A stretch of 64,000 nt of DNA from Intestinimonas massiliensis (ex Afouda et al. 2020) (GTDB lineage: Bacteria; Bacillota; Clostridia; Oscillospirales; Oscillospiraceae). The first letter of the stretch is position 1; the number at the start of each line of letters is the position of its first letter. Of this stretch, positions 44,430 through 54,019 are shown in pieces. The stretch covers positions 2,669,772-2,733,771 of the forward strand of contig NZ_LR131147.1 in the NCBI RefSeq assembly GCF_900626285.1, written 5' to 3'. Both the position numbers and the translations under genes were made by a program. Below the pieces are notes generated by a model, which saw only the letters and a list, made by a program, of their open reading frames with translations, made no database searches and had not been told where the DNA came from.

Positions 44430-45548
44430 TCATTTTCCTTTTTTCTTGTTCAGCAGGCCGGAGAGTACGGCGTAGATCTGCTCCGCCGCATCGGGCACCG
44501 CCATAGCCCGGAGGGCGGCCCCCATGGCCTCCCGCTTCTCCTTATCATGCAGGATGGAAGCGGCGGCCTGGTATAGCTTCTCCCCGGAGCTCTCGCTCTC
44601 AGGCAGCAGCACCGCGCCCCCCGCCTGGGCCAGCACCCGGGCGTTCTTGGTCTGGTGGTCGGCCACCACGTTGGGGGAGGGCACCAGAATGGAGGGCTTG
44701 GCGATGGCGGTGAGCTCCGAGATGGTGGAGGCCCCCGCCCGGCAGAGCACCAGGTCGGCGGCCGCCATCACCACCGGCATGTCGTAGATGTACTCCCGCA
44801 CGTCGATGGAGGGGTGGTCCCCGGTCAGGGCCTTGCACACCGTCTCATAGTCCCGGCCCGCGCCGTGGATGTGGTGCCAGGGCTCCCCGTTCTGACACTC
44901 CAGGTGGATGAAGTCCACGATCTGGCGGTTCATCTCCTCGGCGCCCAGGCTGCCCCACACGGAGAGCACCAGGGGCCGGTCGTCGGTGAGGCCCAGCTTT
45001 TCCCGGGCCTCCTTCCGGGTGTACTGGAAGAAGTCGCCCCGCACCGGGGTGCCGGTCACCACCACCTTGGAGGGGTCGTCATAGTGGTTCTTGCTCTCCT
45101 CAAAGCCCACCATCACCACGTCCACCACCTTGGACAGGGCCTTGGTGGTGAGGCCGGGGACGGCGTTGGATTCGTGGACGGCGGTGGGGATGCCTCGGGC
45201 GGCGGCGGCATTCACCACCGGGTAGGAGGCGTAGCCGCCGGTGCCCACCACCAGGTCGGGCTTGAACCGGTCCAGAATGGCGTTGGCCTGCTTCTTGGAC
45301 TTGTTCATGTTCAGCAGGGTCTTGACGTTGTGGCCGATGGCCGCCGGAGAGAACGACCGGCGGAAATTGGTGATGGTCACCGTCTCGATGGGGTAGCCCT
45401 CCTTGGGCACCAGGCGGGTCTCCATGCCCCCGTCTGCCCCCACGAACAGCACCTCACAGCCCGGGTTCCGGGCCTGGAACATCTGGGCCAGGGCCACGGC
45501 GGGGTTCACATGCCCCGCGGTCCCGCCGCAGGTAAAGAGGATCTTCAT
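44430..45548 (-). CDS. murG: UDP-GlcNAc:undecaprenyl-PP-MurNAc-pentapeptide transferase
   Basis: 372 residues. GT28 family: MKILFTCGGTAGHVNPAVAL holds the first G-loop, LVVGTGGYASYPVVNAAAAR the second, and CRAGASTISELTAIAKPSIL plus LVPSPNVVADHQTKNA the UDP-GlcNAc site. It makes lipid II on the inner face of the membrane. It follows ftsW in the cluster, its usual partner. Confidence 0.96.
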   Translation of the reverse strand: MKILFTCGGTAGHVNPAVALAQMFQARNPGCEVLFVGADGGMETRLVPKEGYPIETVTITNFRRSFSPAAIGHNVKTLLNMNKSKKQANAILDRFKPDLVVGTGGYASYPVVNAAAARGIPTAVHESNAVPGLTTKALSKVVDVVMVGFEESKNHYDDPSKVVVTGTPVRGDFFQYTRKEAREKLGLTDDRPLVLSVWGSLGAEEMNRQIVDFIHLECQNGEPWHHIHGAGRDYETVCKALTGDHPSIDVREYIYDMPVVMAAADLVLCRAGASTISELTAIAKPSILVPSPNVVADHQTKNARVLAQAGGAVLLPESESSGEKLYQAAASILHDKEKREAMGAALRAMAVPDAAEQIYAVLSGLLNKKKGK

Positions 45549-45574
45549 ACTTCCACTTCCCTCTCAAAAACAAT

Positions 45575-46774
45575 CTATTCTTGTCGGGGCGCCGGGATCT
45601 GGCGCGAAACTGATAATACCATGCCCATCTCGGCCAGCTGGATCATCAGGGCCGTGCCGCCGTAGCTGAAGAAGGGCAGAGAGATGCCGGTGGTGGGCAG
45701 CAGATTGGTGACCACCGAGATATTCAGAAAGACCTGCACCGCCAGCAGGGTGGTGATGCCCACCACCAGCAGGGAGCCGAACCGGTCCCTGGCGTGGACG
45801 GCCAGCCAGTAGCCTCTGATAATGAGCAGCACGAAAAGCAGGATGACGATGGCGGCGCCGATGTAGCCCAGCTCCTCGCAGACGATGGCGAAGATGAAGT
45901 CGTTCTCCGGCTCGGGCAGGTAGAGGAATTTCTGGCGGCTCTTGCCCAGGCCCAGGCCCAGCAGGCCGCCGGAGCCGATGGCGTACAGGGACTGGATGAT
46001 CTGATAGCCGCCCTCCTGCTTGTAGGCCCAGGGGTCCTTCCACACCAGGATACGGGTGGACTGGTAGCCCTGCATGGAGATGGCCAGCAGCAGCCCCATG
46101 GCGCCGCCGCCCAGGATGAACCAGTAGAGTTTGATGCCGGCGGCAAAGAGCACCGCCGCCGCCCCGGCCAGGATCAGGATGGTGCCCGACATGTGGGGCT
46201 CCAGCTTCATGAGGAAAAAGATGACCAGCAGGATGACGCCGTAGGGCACCAGCTCCAGAAAGCCGATCTTGTCCAGCCAGCCCACGATGCCGCTCAGGTT
46301 GGACCGGGGGCTGAGCCGGATGGGCTTCTCCTTGTTCCGTTTACTGAGCCGGGCGGAAAAGTACATGATGACCGCCACCTTGGCGATCTCCGATGGCTGG
46401 AAGGTGCCCAGGCCTGGGACGGCGATCCAGCGGCGGACGCCGTCGGCCCGGTTGGTGTGGATGCCGGGGACGAGCACCGCGATGAGCAGCAGGATGGCCA
46501 GGCCCAGGGCGAACACCGACATCCAGCGGAAGGTCTGGTAGTTGATTTTGGAGATGATGTACATGATGGCCAGGCCGGCCACGGCGAACAGGGCCTGCCG
46601 CAGGAAGTAGTAGGCCGGGTCCTTGCCCTCGTAGTAGGCGGTGGCGAAGGAGGCGGAAAAGACCATGATGGTACCGATGCCGGTGAGCAGCAGCACCAGC
46701 ATGAGGAAGGGCAGGTCCATGGGACCCCGGGCCAGCTGCTGCTCCATGGTCAGATCGCGCTTGCGTTTTGCCAA
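45575..46774 (-). CDS. ftsW: SEDS glycosyltransferase FtsW
   Basis: 399 residues with about ten membrane helices. Family motifs: PSEIAKVAVIMYFSARLSKR, KEPHMSGTI-like KLEPHMSGTILILAG, FILGGGAMGL and LPTTGISLPFFSYGGTALMI. It polymerises lipid II into glycan strands with a class B PBP (the SpoVD-like gene here). It sits between mraY and murG. Confidence 0.95.
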   Translation of the reverse strand: MAKRKRDLTMEQQLARGPMDLPFLMLVLLLTGIGTIMVFSASFATAYYEGKDPAYYFLRQALFAVAGLAIMYIISKINYQTFRWMSVFALGLAILLLIAVLVPGIHTNRADGVRRWIAVPGLGTFQPSEIAKVAVIMYFSARLSKRNKEKPIRLSPRSNLSGIVGWLDKIGFLELVPYGVILLVIFFLMKLEPHMSGTILILAGAAAVLFAAGIKLYWFILGGGAMGLLLAISMQGYQSTRILVWKDPWAYKQEGGYQIIQSLYAIGSGGLLGLGLGKSRQKFLYLPEPENDFIFAIVCEELGYIGAAIVILLFVLLIIRGYWLAVHARDRFGSLLVVGITTLLAVQVFLNISVVTNLLPTTGISLPFFSYGGTALMIQLAEMGMVLSVSRQIPAPRQE

Positions 46775-46808
46775 CGTACTTCGCCTCCTTCAGCGGGAAA
46801 TCGGATGC

Positions 46809-47795
46809 TCAGGCCCAGCGGCCCATAACGCCCCAAAAGGCCAGCAGGCAGGTCACCAGGGTGATGCCGGAAAAGACCACCACCAGCTTGACCTCACTCC
46901 AGCCCCCCATCTCCAGGTGGTGGTGGAGGGGGGCCATGCGGAAGATCCGCTTGCCGTGGGTGAGCTTGAAGTAGCCCACCTGGATGATGTCGGACAGGGT
47001 CTCGGCGATGTAGATGATGCCCACCAGGATGAGCGCCAGGGGAATGTCCAGCCCGAAGGCCAGGCCGCACACCGCGCCCCCCAGGAAGAGGGAGCCGGTA
47101 TCGCCCATGAACACCTTGGCGGGGTGGAAATTATAGATCAGGAAGGCCAGCAGGCCGCCCAGCAGGGCGCCGGAGAAGATGCCCAGCTCATAATGGCCCC
47201 ACAGCACGGCCACCGCGGTGAAGAAGATCATCACCGGTACCGTCACCCCGGCGGCCAGGCCGTCGATGCCGTCGGTGATGTTGACGGCGTTGACGCCCCC
47301 CACCATGACGAAGGCGGCAAACACCATATACAGAGGCCAGGGCACGGAAAGGGTCACATTGACGAAGGGGATATAGAGATCAGGGGTCAGATAGCCGAAA
47401 TTCCGCAGCAGCACGGTGAACAGCACGGCGGCCGCCAGCTGGAGCAGGAACTTCTGTGGGGCGGTGAGGCCGGTGTTCTCGTGCTTTTTCACCTTGAAAT
47501 AGTCGTCAATATAGCCGATGATGCCGAACACCAGGGCGAACAGGAACACGAACACACCGCCCATGACCCCCTGGGAATAGTCCGGCCAGCCCAGCACGGC
47601 CACCATGACGGCGGCGCCGAAGATGAACATGAGCCCGCCCATGGTGGGGGTGCCCTGCTTGGTCATGTGCCAGGTGGGGCCGATCTCCTTGATGGACTGG
47701 CCCGCCTTCATCCGCCGCAGGATGGGGATGAGCACCCGTCCCGCCAGGGCGGTCACGATAAACGCCGCCACGATACTGATGACGATCCTCAACAT
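46809..47795 (-). CDS. mraY: Phospho-MurNAc-pentapeptide transferase
   Basis: 328 residues from ATG 47795 (TTTGGAGG upstream). Ten membrane helices and the catalytic motifs: GTPTMGGLMF, NAVNITDGIDGLAAG (the DGIDGLA aspartates), FMGDTGSLFLGG and HHHLEMGGWSE. It attaches phospho-MurNAc-pentapeptide to undecaprenyl phosphate to make lipid I. murF, which often precedes it, is absent here. Confidence 0.97.
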   Translation of the reverse strand: MLRIVISIVAAFIVTALAGRVLIPILRRMKAGQSIKEIGPTWHMTKQGTPTMGGLMFIFGAAVMVAVLGWPDYSQGVMGGVFVFLFALVFGIIGYIDDYFKVKKHENTGLTAPQKFLLQLAAAVLFTVLLRNFGYLTPDLYIPFVNVTLSVPWPLYMVFAAFVMVGGVNAVNITDGIDGLAAGVTVPVMIFFTAVAVLWGHYELGIFSGALLGGLLAFLIYNFHPAKVFMGDTGSLFLGGAVCGLAFGLDIPLALILVGIIYIAETLSDIIQVGYFKLTHGKRIFRMAPLHHHLEMGGWSEVKLVVVFSGITLVTCLLAFWGVMGRWA

Positions 47796-47914
47796 CTCTT
47801 TTGAACCTCCAAAGCCTCTCACAGCTCGATTTGATCCGTTCCATTCAGACCGGGTAGGTATTTTATCACAAACAGGCCGGGCTTTCTACTCAAAATAGTA
47901 ACAAACTTCCTGGC

Positions 47915-49354
47915 CTATTTGGCGAACCATGCGGCGATTTCCTCCCGCTCGTCCAGGTGGTACTGTACGCCGTTTATCTCCTGATAAGTCTCGTGGCCCT
48001 TGCCCGCCAGCACCACCGTGTCGCCGGGCTGGGCCAGGGAGAGGGCCAGGGCGATGGCGCGCCGCCGGTCCGGCTCCACGTGCCGCCGGGCCGGGGTGCC
48101 CTCCATCCCCGCCAGGATGTCCCGGATAATAGCTTCTGGGTCCTCGGTGCGGGGGTTGTCGGAGGTGACCACCGCCACGTCCGCCAGGGTACCGGCGATG
48201 GTCCCCATCTGGGGCCGCTTGGACCGGTCCCGGTCGCCGCCGCAGCCGAACAGGCAGATCACCCGGCCACCGGTGAAGTCCCGGACGGTGGTGAGCACGT
48301 TCTCCAGGGCGTCGGGGGTGTGGGCGTAGTCGATGAGGACGGTGAAGTCCGCCGGCACCGGCACCACCTCCACCCGGCCCTTCACCCCCTTGGCGTGGGC
48401 CAGGGCGTCGGCACAGCCGGTCAGGGGCAGGCCCAGCACCGCGCCGCAGGCCAGGGCCGCCAGGGCGTTGTAGATGGTGAAGCCCCCGGGGATGGCCAGG
48501 CGGACCCGGGCGATGGCGTCCATGGTCACCGCCTCGAACTCCACCCGCTGGGGGAAGAGCCGCAGGTTCTTGGCGGTCAGGTCCGCCTCGTCCCGCCGCT
48601 CGGAGTAGGTGAACACCGGGCAGGGCACGGTGGAGGCGTAGTACCGCCCGGCCTCGTCGTCCAGGTTGAGCACCGCCGTCTCACACTGGCGGAACAGCAG
48701 CCCCTTGGCCTGGCGGTAGGCCTCCATGGTCTTGTGGAAGTCCAGGTGGTCCTGGGTCAGGTTGGTGAAGATGCCCGCCCGGAAGGTGATGCCGTCCAGC
48801 CGGTGGAGCACCAGGGCGTGGGAGGAGGCCTCCATCACCACATGGGTGCACCCGGCGTCCGCCATGTCCCGCAGCAGCTTCTGCACCTCCCAGGATTCCG
48901 GGGTGGTGCGGTGGGCGGGGAGGATCTCCTCCCCGATCATGTTCTGGTTGGTGCCGATGAGGCCCACCTTTGCCCCCAGCACCCCCTCCAGCATGGCCTT
49001 CACCAGGTAGGTGGTGGTGGTCTTGCCGTTGGTGCCGGTGACCGCCAGCACGGTCAGCTCCTCCGCCGGGTGTCTGAACCAGTTGGCCGACACCGCCGCC
49101 AGGGCCGCCCTCGGCTCCGGGGTCACCAGCCAGGGTCCCTCCCGGTCCGGGGGGCGGCGGCAGAGCACTGCCGCCGCCCCCCGCTCCAGGGCCTCATCAA
49201 TATATTTGTGTCCGTCGGTCTTGTAGCCCGGCAGGGCCACGAACAGGCAGCCGGGGCTCATCTCTCGGGTGTCATAGCTGATGCCGGTGATCTCCACATC
49301 TCCCACACGCCGGTCCTCCAGCGGGACCGACGCCAGCAGCTGATCAAGCTTCAT
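47915..49354 (-). CDS. murE: UDP-MurNAc-tripeptide synthetase (meso-DAP adding)
   Basis: 479 residues from ATG 49354; a GTG two codons upstream is an alternative. P-loop TGTNGKTTTTYLVKAML, carbamylated-lysine region, and DNPRTEDPEAIIRDIL whose DNPR motif indicates meso-diaminopimelate as the amino acid added. Domain order (UDP-binding, ATPase, ligase) is complete. Located between the PBP and mraY. Confidence 0.96.
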   Translation of the reverse strand: MKLDQLLASVPLEDRRVGDVEITGISYDTREMSPGCLFVALPGYKTDGHKYIDEALERGAAAVLCRRPPDREGPWLVTPEPRAALAAVSANWFRHPAEELTVLAVTGTNGKTTTTYLVKAMLEGVLGAKVGLIGTNQNMIGEEILPAHRTTPESWEVQKLLRDMADAGCTHVVMEASSHALVLHRLDGITFRAGIFTNLTQDHLDFHKTMEAYRQAKGLLFRQCETAVLNLDDEAGRYYASTVPCPVFTYSERRDEADLTAKNLRLFPQRVEFEAVTMDAIARVRLAIPGGFTIYNALAALACGAVLGLPLTGCADALAHAKGVKGRVEVVPVPADFTVLIDYAHTPDALENVLTTVRDFTGGRVICLFGCGGDRDRSKRPQMGTIAGTLADVAVVTSDNPRTEDPEAIIRDILAGMEGTPARRHVEPDRRRAIALALSLAQPGDTVVLAGKGHETYQEINGVQYHLDEREEIAAWFAK

Positions 49355-49378
49355 GGACACACCCCCAATGGTTCGTTC

Positions 49379-51829
49379 TTACAGGCCGGAGCCTCCGCCG
49401 CCGCTGGCGGTGGAATCGGTAAAGCGCACTTCGATGGCGGTGCCGCGATTCACGCTGGTGCCGGCAGCCGTCTCCTGCTCGTAGGCGGTGCTGGCGCTGT
49501 AGTCGCTGGCGCCGATGGCCTTCAGGTACAGGCCGGCGTCCTCCATCTTCTTCTGGGCCTGCTCCAGGGTCAGACCCACCACGTTGGGCACCTGCACCTG
49601 GTCGGTGGGCACCTCGGCGCCCATGTAGAGCACCACTTCGCTGCCGCCGGGGATGGAGGCGCCGTAGGCCGGGATCTGGCCGGTGACGGTGTCGCCGTCG
49701 CCCACGGTGCGCACGGTCAGGTTGTTCTTCTTCAGAGCGGAGGTGGCGTCCGCCAGGGTCTTGCCGCTCAGGTTGGGCACCACCACGTCGGCGGTGGCGG
49801 AGTAGGTCTTTTCCACACCCAGGTAGTCCAGGATGTTCTCCAGCAGCTCGCCGGCCATGGGGGCGGCCATGTTGCCGCCGCTGATGTACCAGCCGCCGGC
49901 GGTGGTTTTGGCGCCGGGGAAGGCGGGCTTGGGGTTGTCATAGGCCAGCAGGATGATGACCTGGGGATCGTCCGCCGGGGCGAAGCCCAGGAAGGAGACG
50001 ATGGTGTGGTCGGTCTCGCCGGTCTCGGAGGAGCCGGTCTTGCCGCCGATGCGGTAGCCCTCCACCCGGGCGTTCTTGCCGGTGCCGCCGTCCACCACCT
50101 TCTCCAGGATGGTGCGGCAGCGTTCACTGGTCTGCTCGCTGACCACCTGGCGCACCTCGGTGGGCTGGGTGGACTCCACCACGTTGCCGTTGGAGTCGGT
50201 GACCTGGCTGACCACGTAGGGCTTCATCAGGTGGCCGCCGTTCACCACCGACGCGGCGGCGGTGAGCATCTGGATGGGGGTGATCTTCAGCCGCTGGCCG
50301 AAGGAGGCGGTGGCCAGGGAGGAGATGCCCTCGGCGCTGGTGAAGTAGTCCCGGCTCCAGATCAGGCCGGCGCTCACCGGGTCGTTGGTGGGCTCGCCCT
50401 GCATGTCGATGCCGGTGGGCTCCAGCAGGCCGAAGCGCTCCAGATAGTCATAGAATTTCTCCGCACCCAGCCGCTGGCCGATGGCGATGAAGGCCGGGTT
50501 GCAGGAGTTGGCCACCGCTTTGGCCAGGTCCTGGTCCCCGTGGCCGTCCCGGTCGGAGCAGTGGATCACGTGGTCGGCCACCTGGACGCTGCCGGAGCAG
50601 TAGAAGTGGTCGCTCTCGCTGACCACGCCCTCCTCCAGGGCGGCGGCCAGCACCAGGGATTTGAAGGTGGAGCCGGGCTCGTAGGTGTCGTTGATGGCCT
50701 TGTTGCGCCACTGGGCGTACAGAGCATCGGTCTCCGCCGTGCTCACCGCCTTGTCGTAGGCCTCCTGGGTGCTGGCCCCCTCCTCCAGGGCCTTCTGATA
50801 GGCCTCCTCCTGGGTATAGGCGCCGCTCTTCACGTCCTCAATGTACTGGAGGAGCACCGGGTCGCTGACGGTCCAGGGGTCGTTCAGGTCATAGGTGGGG
50901 GAGTTGGCCCAGGCCAGGATCTCCCCCGTGCTGGGGTCCATGGCGATGCAGAAGCCGCCGTCCTGCACGTCGAACTGCTCGATGCCCTTCTGCAGAATGC
51001 TCTCGCAGTAGGACTGGATGGTGGAATCGATGGTGAGGGTCAAATCGTCGCCGTCGGTGGCGTCGTAGTAGTCCTCAAACCAGTAGAGCATCTCGGTGCC
51101 CACGCCGTTCTTGGCGGTGACCACACGGCCGCTCTCGCCGGACAGCTCATCCTCGTACAGGGCCTCCACGCCATAGGCGCCGGTGTTGTCCACGTTGGGG
51201 TTCACCCAGCCGATGACCTGGGCGGCCAGGCTGCCCTTGGGGTAGTACCGCTTGCTGGTGGGCATCAGGTAGATGCCGCTGATGTGGTTCTCGGTGATGA
51301 AGGTCTGGACCGCGTCCGATTCCTCGGCGTCCACCCGCCACTTGATCATCTCGTACAGGGAGTTCTCCTTGGCCAGCCGCACCAGGATGTCGTCCACCTC
51401 CAGGTCCAGGATCTGCGCCAGGTTCTCCGCGATGAACTGGGCGGTGGGCTCCGGGTAGTCCGGCAGGTCCTTGCCGTTCTTCTCCGCCTCCTCCACCTTC
51501 TCCTGGTAGTCCTTCTGGCACTGGATGATCTCCTTGGGGGAGAGCTGCACATTGTACACCGTGGCGCTGAGGGCCAGGGGCACCCCGTTGGAGTCGTAGA
51601 TGGTGCCCCGGTTGGCCTCCACCGTGCTGTCCTTGGTCTGCTGGTCCGCCACCAGCTCGTTGTACTTGTCGTACTCATCCACCTGGATCTGCCACAGGCG
51701 GAAAAACAGCGGTACAAACACCGCCACGCCGAAAATGCCCATCAGGATCAGGGTGCGGATCAGGATGGTGCGGTTGGCCTTCCGGTCCGGCTGCTGACGG
51801 ATCACCCGGTCTTTCTTTTTGTACGCCAT
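49379..51829 (-). CDS. Class B penicillin-binding protein with PASTA domains (FtsI/SpoVD type)
   Basis: 816 residues. Short cytoplasmic tail, one helix (ILIRTLILMGIFGVAVFVPL), PBP dimer domain, transpeptidase with catalytic Ser in PGSTFKSLVLAAAL, second motif SCNP and KTGS in RIGGKTGSSETG. Two PASTA repeats follow (VVVPNLSGKTLADATSALKK and VQVPNVVGLTLEQAQKKM) and a Gly/Ser tail. It cross-links septal wall with FtsW. Sequence alone does not separate vegetative FtsI from sporulation SpoVD; it is the only such PBP in the cluster. Confidence 0.95.
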   Translation of the reverse strand: MAYKKKDRVIRQQPDRKANRTILIRTLILMGIFGVAVFVPLFFRLWQIQVDEYDKYNELVADQQTKDSTVEANRGTIYDSNGVPLALSATVYNVQLSPKEIIQCQKDYQEKVEEAEKNGKDLPDYPEPTAQFIAENLAQILDLEVDDILVRLAKENSLYEMIKWRVDAEESDAVQTFITENHISGIYLMPTSKRYYPKGSLAAQVIGWVNPNVDNTGAYGVEALYEDELSGESGRVVTAKNGVGTEMLYWFEDYYDATDGDDLTLTIDSTIQSYCESILQKGIEQFDVQDGGFCIAMDPSTGEILAWANSPTYDLNDPWTVSDPVLLQYIEDVKSGAYTQEEAYQKALEEGASTQEAYDKAVSTAETDALYAQWRNKAINDTYEPGSTFKSLVLAAALEEGVVSESDHFYCSGSVQVADHVIHCSDRDGHGDQDLAKAVANSCNPAFIAIGQRLGAEKFYDYLERFGLLEPTGIDMQGEPTNDPVSAGLIWSRDYFTSAEGISSLATASFGQRLKITPIQMLTAAASVVNGGHLMKPYVVSQVTDSNGNVVESTQPTEVRQVVSEQTSERCRTILEKVVDGGTGKNARVEGYRIGGKTGSSETGETDHTIVSFLGFAPADDPQVIILLAYDNPKPAFPGAKTTAGGWYISGGNMAAPMAGELLENILDYLGVEKTYSATADVVVPNLSGKTLADATSALKKNNLTVRTVGDGDTVTGQIPAYGASIPGGSEVVLYMGAEVPTDQVQVPNVVGLTLEQAQKKMEDAGLYLKAIGASDYSASTAYEQETAAGTSVNRGTAIEVRFTDSTASGGGGSGL

Positions 51830-51882
51830 GACTGGTCACCTCGCTTGGGTCGCTCCGCCGGAACCGGCGGATAGTTACAGTG

Positions 51883-51916
51883 GAGGGCGTAAGAAAATTA
51901 CTTTTCTTACGCCCTC
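51883..51916. repeat. Inverted repeat between ftsL and the PBP gene
   Basis: GAGGGCGTAAGAAAA and exact complement (15 bp) with a 4-nt loop. There is no T-run after the stem on the minus strand, so attenuation or mRNA processing is more likely than full termination. It lies in a 173-bp gap with no gene. Confidence 0.6.
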
Positions 51917-52002
51917 TTCCGATTCTGCTTCATGCGGGTGGGCCGCCCGGCGGCAGCCCATCTCTCTTTTTATGGGGTCTGCAAATCAATATATGGCTGC
52001 GG

Positions 52003-52557
52003 TCACTGGAAATATTCCACAATCTCCGTCACGATGGACTTCAGGCTGTCCAGGAAGCCCTGGGCGCCGGCGGTGGTATCCTCCTGGTTGAACAGGGTCA
52101 CCGAGTCGGGCTCGGACAGATCCACATAGATGGTCTGGCCGTTCTGGGGCTTGACCATGGTGCCGTTGGTGGTCATTTCCGTCTCGATGTTCTCCAGGTC
52201 GTAGGCCAGCTCATACTGAGCCCGCAGCTTGGCCTCCTCGGAGCGCAGCTCGGTCATCTCGCTCTTCAGGTCCACCACCTGCTGGGAGATCACCGTCAGG
52301 TTCACGTAGCTGTACAGCAGTAGCAGGGCGAACACGCCCACCGCCAGGAATCCGGCCACCGCGAAGGGGGACACATGTCCCGCCTCCCGCACCCGCACCT
52401 TGGGACGGGCCACCACCCGCTCCTTGGGGCGGACCATGGGACGGGGCTGGAGGACTTCCTCGCCGGGAAGCTGCCGTACCGCCGAGCCGTCATAGGCCTC
52501 ATAGGGGATGTCGTTGTATCGGTTGTATCGTGCTCTGTGCTTTACGGCAGTCGCCAT
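52003..52557 (-). CDS. ftsL: FtsL-like cell division protein
   Basis: 184 residues from ATG 52557. Long charged cytoplasmic part with RPMVRPKERVVARPKVRVRE, one helix (FAVAGFLAVGVFALLLLYSY, about 70-90), then a coiled coil (VVDLKSEMTELRSEEAKLRA). Position between rsmH and the septal PBP is that of FtsL. The sequence family is weakly conserved, so the call rests on layout and neighbours. The external tail after the coil is longer than usual. Confidence 0.82.
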   Translation of the reverse strand: MATAVKHRARYNRYNDIPYEAYDGSAVRQLPGEEVLQPRPMVRPKERVVARPKVRVREAGHVSPFAVAGFLAVGVFALLLLYSYVNLTVISQQVVDLKSEMTELRSEEAKLRAQYELAYDLENIETEMTTNGTMVKPQNGQTIYVDLSEPDSVTLFNQEDTTAGAQGFLDSLKSIVTEIVEYFQ

Positions 52558-52588
52558 TCCTGCGTCCACTCCATTCTCTTTGGTAAAC

Positions 52589-53530
52589 TCACAGCTTTTC
52601 CGCGATCCGGAGCTTGGCGCTGCGGGCCCTGGGGTTTTCCTCCAGCTCCTCCGCTCCGGACACGATGGGCTTTTTGTTGATCAGCTTGATCTGTGGCTTT
52701 TTCCCGCACACACACACGGGGAAATCCGGCGGACAGGTGCAGCCCTTTGCAAATTCCGCCAGAGCGTTCTTGACGATCCGGTCCTCCAGGGAGTGGAAGG
52801 AGATCACCGCCAGCCGCCCGCCCGGGTTCAGCCGGGGCACCGCGGCGCGCACCATCCTGTCCACCGACGAGAGCTCGTCGTTCACCGCGATGCGGATGGC
52901 CTGGAAGGACCGCTTGGCCGGGTGCTGCTTCTCCCGCAGGGCGGAGGCAGGCATGGCCGAGCGGATCACGTCCACCAGCTGCAGGGTGGTCTCGATGGGT
53001 CCTTTGTCCCTGGCCCGGACGATGGCTCCCGCGATGGCGGGGGCATACCGCTCCTCCCCGTACTGCCAGAGGATGCGCCGCAGCTCCTCCTGGGGCCACT
53101 CATTGACCACCGTCCGGGCCGTCAGGGTATCGGTCTTGTCCATTCTCATGTCCAGGGGGGCGTCCGCCATGTAGGAGAACCCCCGGGACGGGTCGTCCAG
53201 CTGGGGGGAGGACACCCCCAGGTCGAAGAGCATGCCGTCCACCCCGTCCAGACCCAGTCCGTCCAGGATGGCGTCCAGCTCGCTGAAGTTGCTGTGTACC
53301 AGGGTCACTTTTTCCATCCAGGGGGCCAGCCGCTCCCGGGCCGCGTCCAGGGCCGCCTGGTCCCGGTCCACGCAGATCAGCCTGCCGGCCGTCAGCCGCC
53401 GGGCGATCTCCCGGCTGTGGCCCGCCCGGCCCAGGGTGCCGTCCAGGTAGATCCCCTCCGGCCTGATGTTCAGTCCCTCGATGCACTCATGGAGCAGCAC
53501 CGGCTTGTGGATAAAGCTCTGTTCACTCAT
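52589..53530 (-). CDS. rsmH: 16S rRNA (cytosine-1402 N4) methyltransferase
   Basis: 313 residues. MraW family: HKPVLLHECIEGLNIRPEG start, SAM motif YLDGTLGRAGHSREIA, DGMLFDLGVSSPQLDDPSRG, and AVISFHSLEDRIVKNALAEF. It lies one base after mraZ, as in most Firmicutes. Confidence 0.97.
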   Translation of the reverse strand: MSEQSFIHKPVLLHECIEGLNIRPEGIYLDGTLGRAGHSREIARRLTAGRLICVDRDQAALDAARERLAPWMEKVTLVHSNFSELDAILDGLGLDGVDGMLFDLGVSSPQLDDPSRGFSYMADAPLDMRMDKTDTLTARTVVNEWPQEELRRILWQYGEERYAPAIAGAIVRARDKGPIETTLQLVDVIRSAMPASALREKQHPAKRSFQAIRIAVNDELSSVDRMVRAAVPRLNPGGRLAVISFHSLEDRIVKNALAEFAKGCTCPPDFPVCVCGKKPQIKLINKKPIVSGAEELEENPRARSAKLRIAEKL

Positions 53531-53531
53531 G

Positions 53532-53957
53532 TCAGAATCCCAAAGCCTCCATACAGGCCGACATCTTCTCCGGCGTCATTTCTTCCTCTTCCTGAGCCTG
53601 CCAGGCGTCGGCGCTCCAGATCTCCGCCCGGTCGTGGACGCCGATGATCACCACATCCTTGTCCAGACCGGCGTACTTGCGCAGCTTCTGGGGGATGACG
53701 ATGCGGCCCTGACTGTCCAGCTCGCACTTGGCGGCGTTGGCGAACAGGGGCCGCATGGCCTTGGACTGGCTCATGGGCAGGGAGGCAAACTTTTCTGTAA
53801 ACCGGTCCCAGGTGGACTGGGGGTAGATGGCCAGGCAGGCGTCCACACCCATGGCCAGGTAGAAGGTGACGCCCAGCTCCTCCCGGAGCTTGGCGGGAAT
53901 GAACAGGCGGCCCTTGGAGTCGATGCTGTGCTCGTATGTCCCGGTCACGCCCTTCAC
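53532..53957 (-). CDS. mraZ: Transcriptional regulator MraZ
   Basis: 141 residues with two AbrB-like swapped-hairpin domains: YEHSIDSKGRLFIPAKLREE and KCELDSQGRIVIPQKLRKYA. MraZ represses its own operon by binding repeats upstream. Three matching repeats lie between its promoter and start. First gene of the dcw cluster. Confidence 0.97.
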   Translation of the reverse strand: MKGVTGTYEHSIDSKGRLFIPAKLREELGVTFYLAMGVDACLAIYPQSTWDRFTEKFASLPMSQSKAMRPLFANAAKCELDSQGRIVIPQKLRKYAGLDKDVVIIGVHDRAEIWSADAWQAQEEEEMTPEKMSACMEALGF

Positions 53958-53960
53958 TCT

Positions 53961-54012
53961 CCCTCCACTTTACTGAATTCCGGCGGGTTTTTCCTCCACT
54001 TCGCCCCACTTT
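53961..54012 (-). promoter_or_regulatory. MraZ binding repeats
   Basis: On the minus strand AAAGTGGGGCG (54012-54002), GAAGTGGAGGA (54002-53992) and AAAGTGGAGGG (53971-53961). The first two are 10 bp apart, as for MraZ boxes (AAAGTG-type repeats in Mollicutes); the third doubles as the ribosome site. Confidence 0.7.
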
Positions 54013-54019
54013 CCCCTTT

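Noticed and set aside
47957..51874. A 1305-codon open frame on the plus strand across murE and the PBP gene
   Set aside because: It is antisense to two clearly homologous genes; its His/Gly/Val-rich translation is what GC-rich third-base codon bias gives on the opposite strand.
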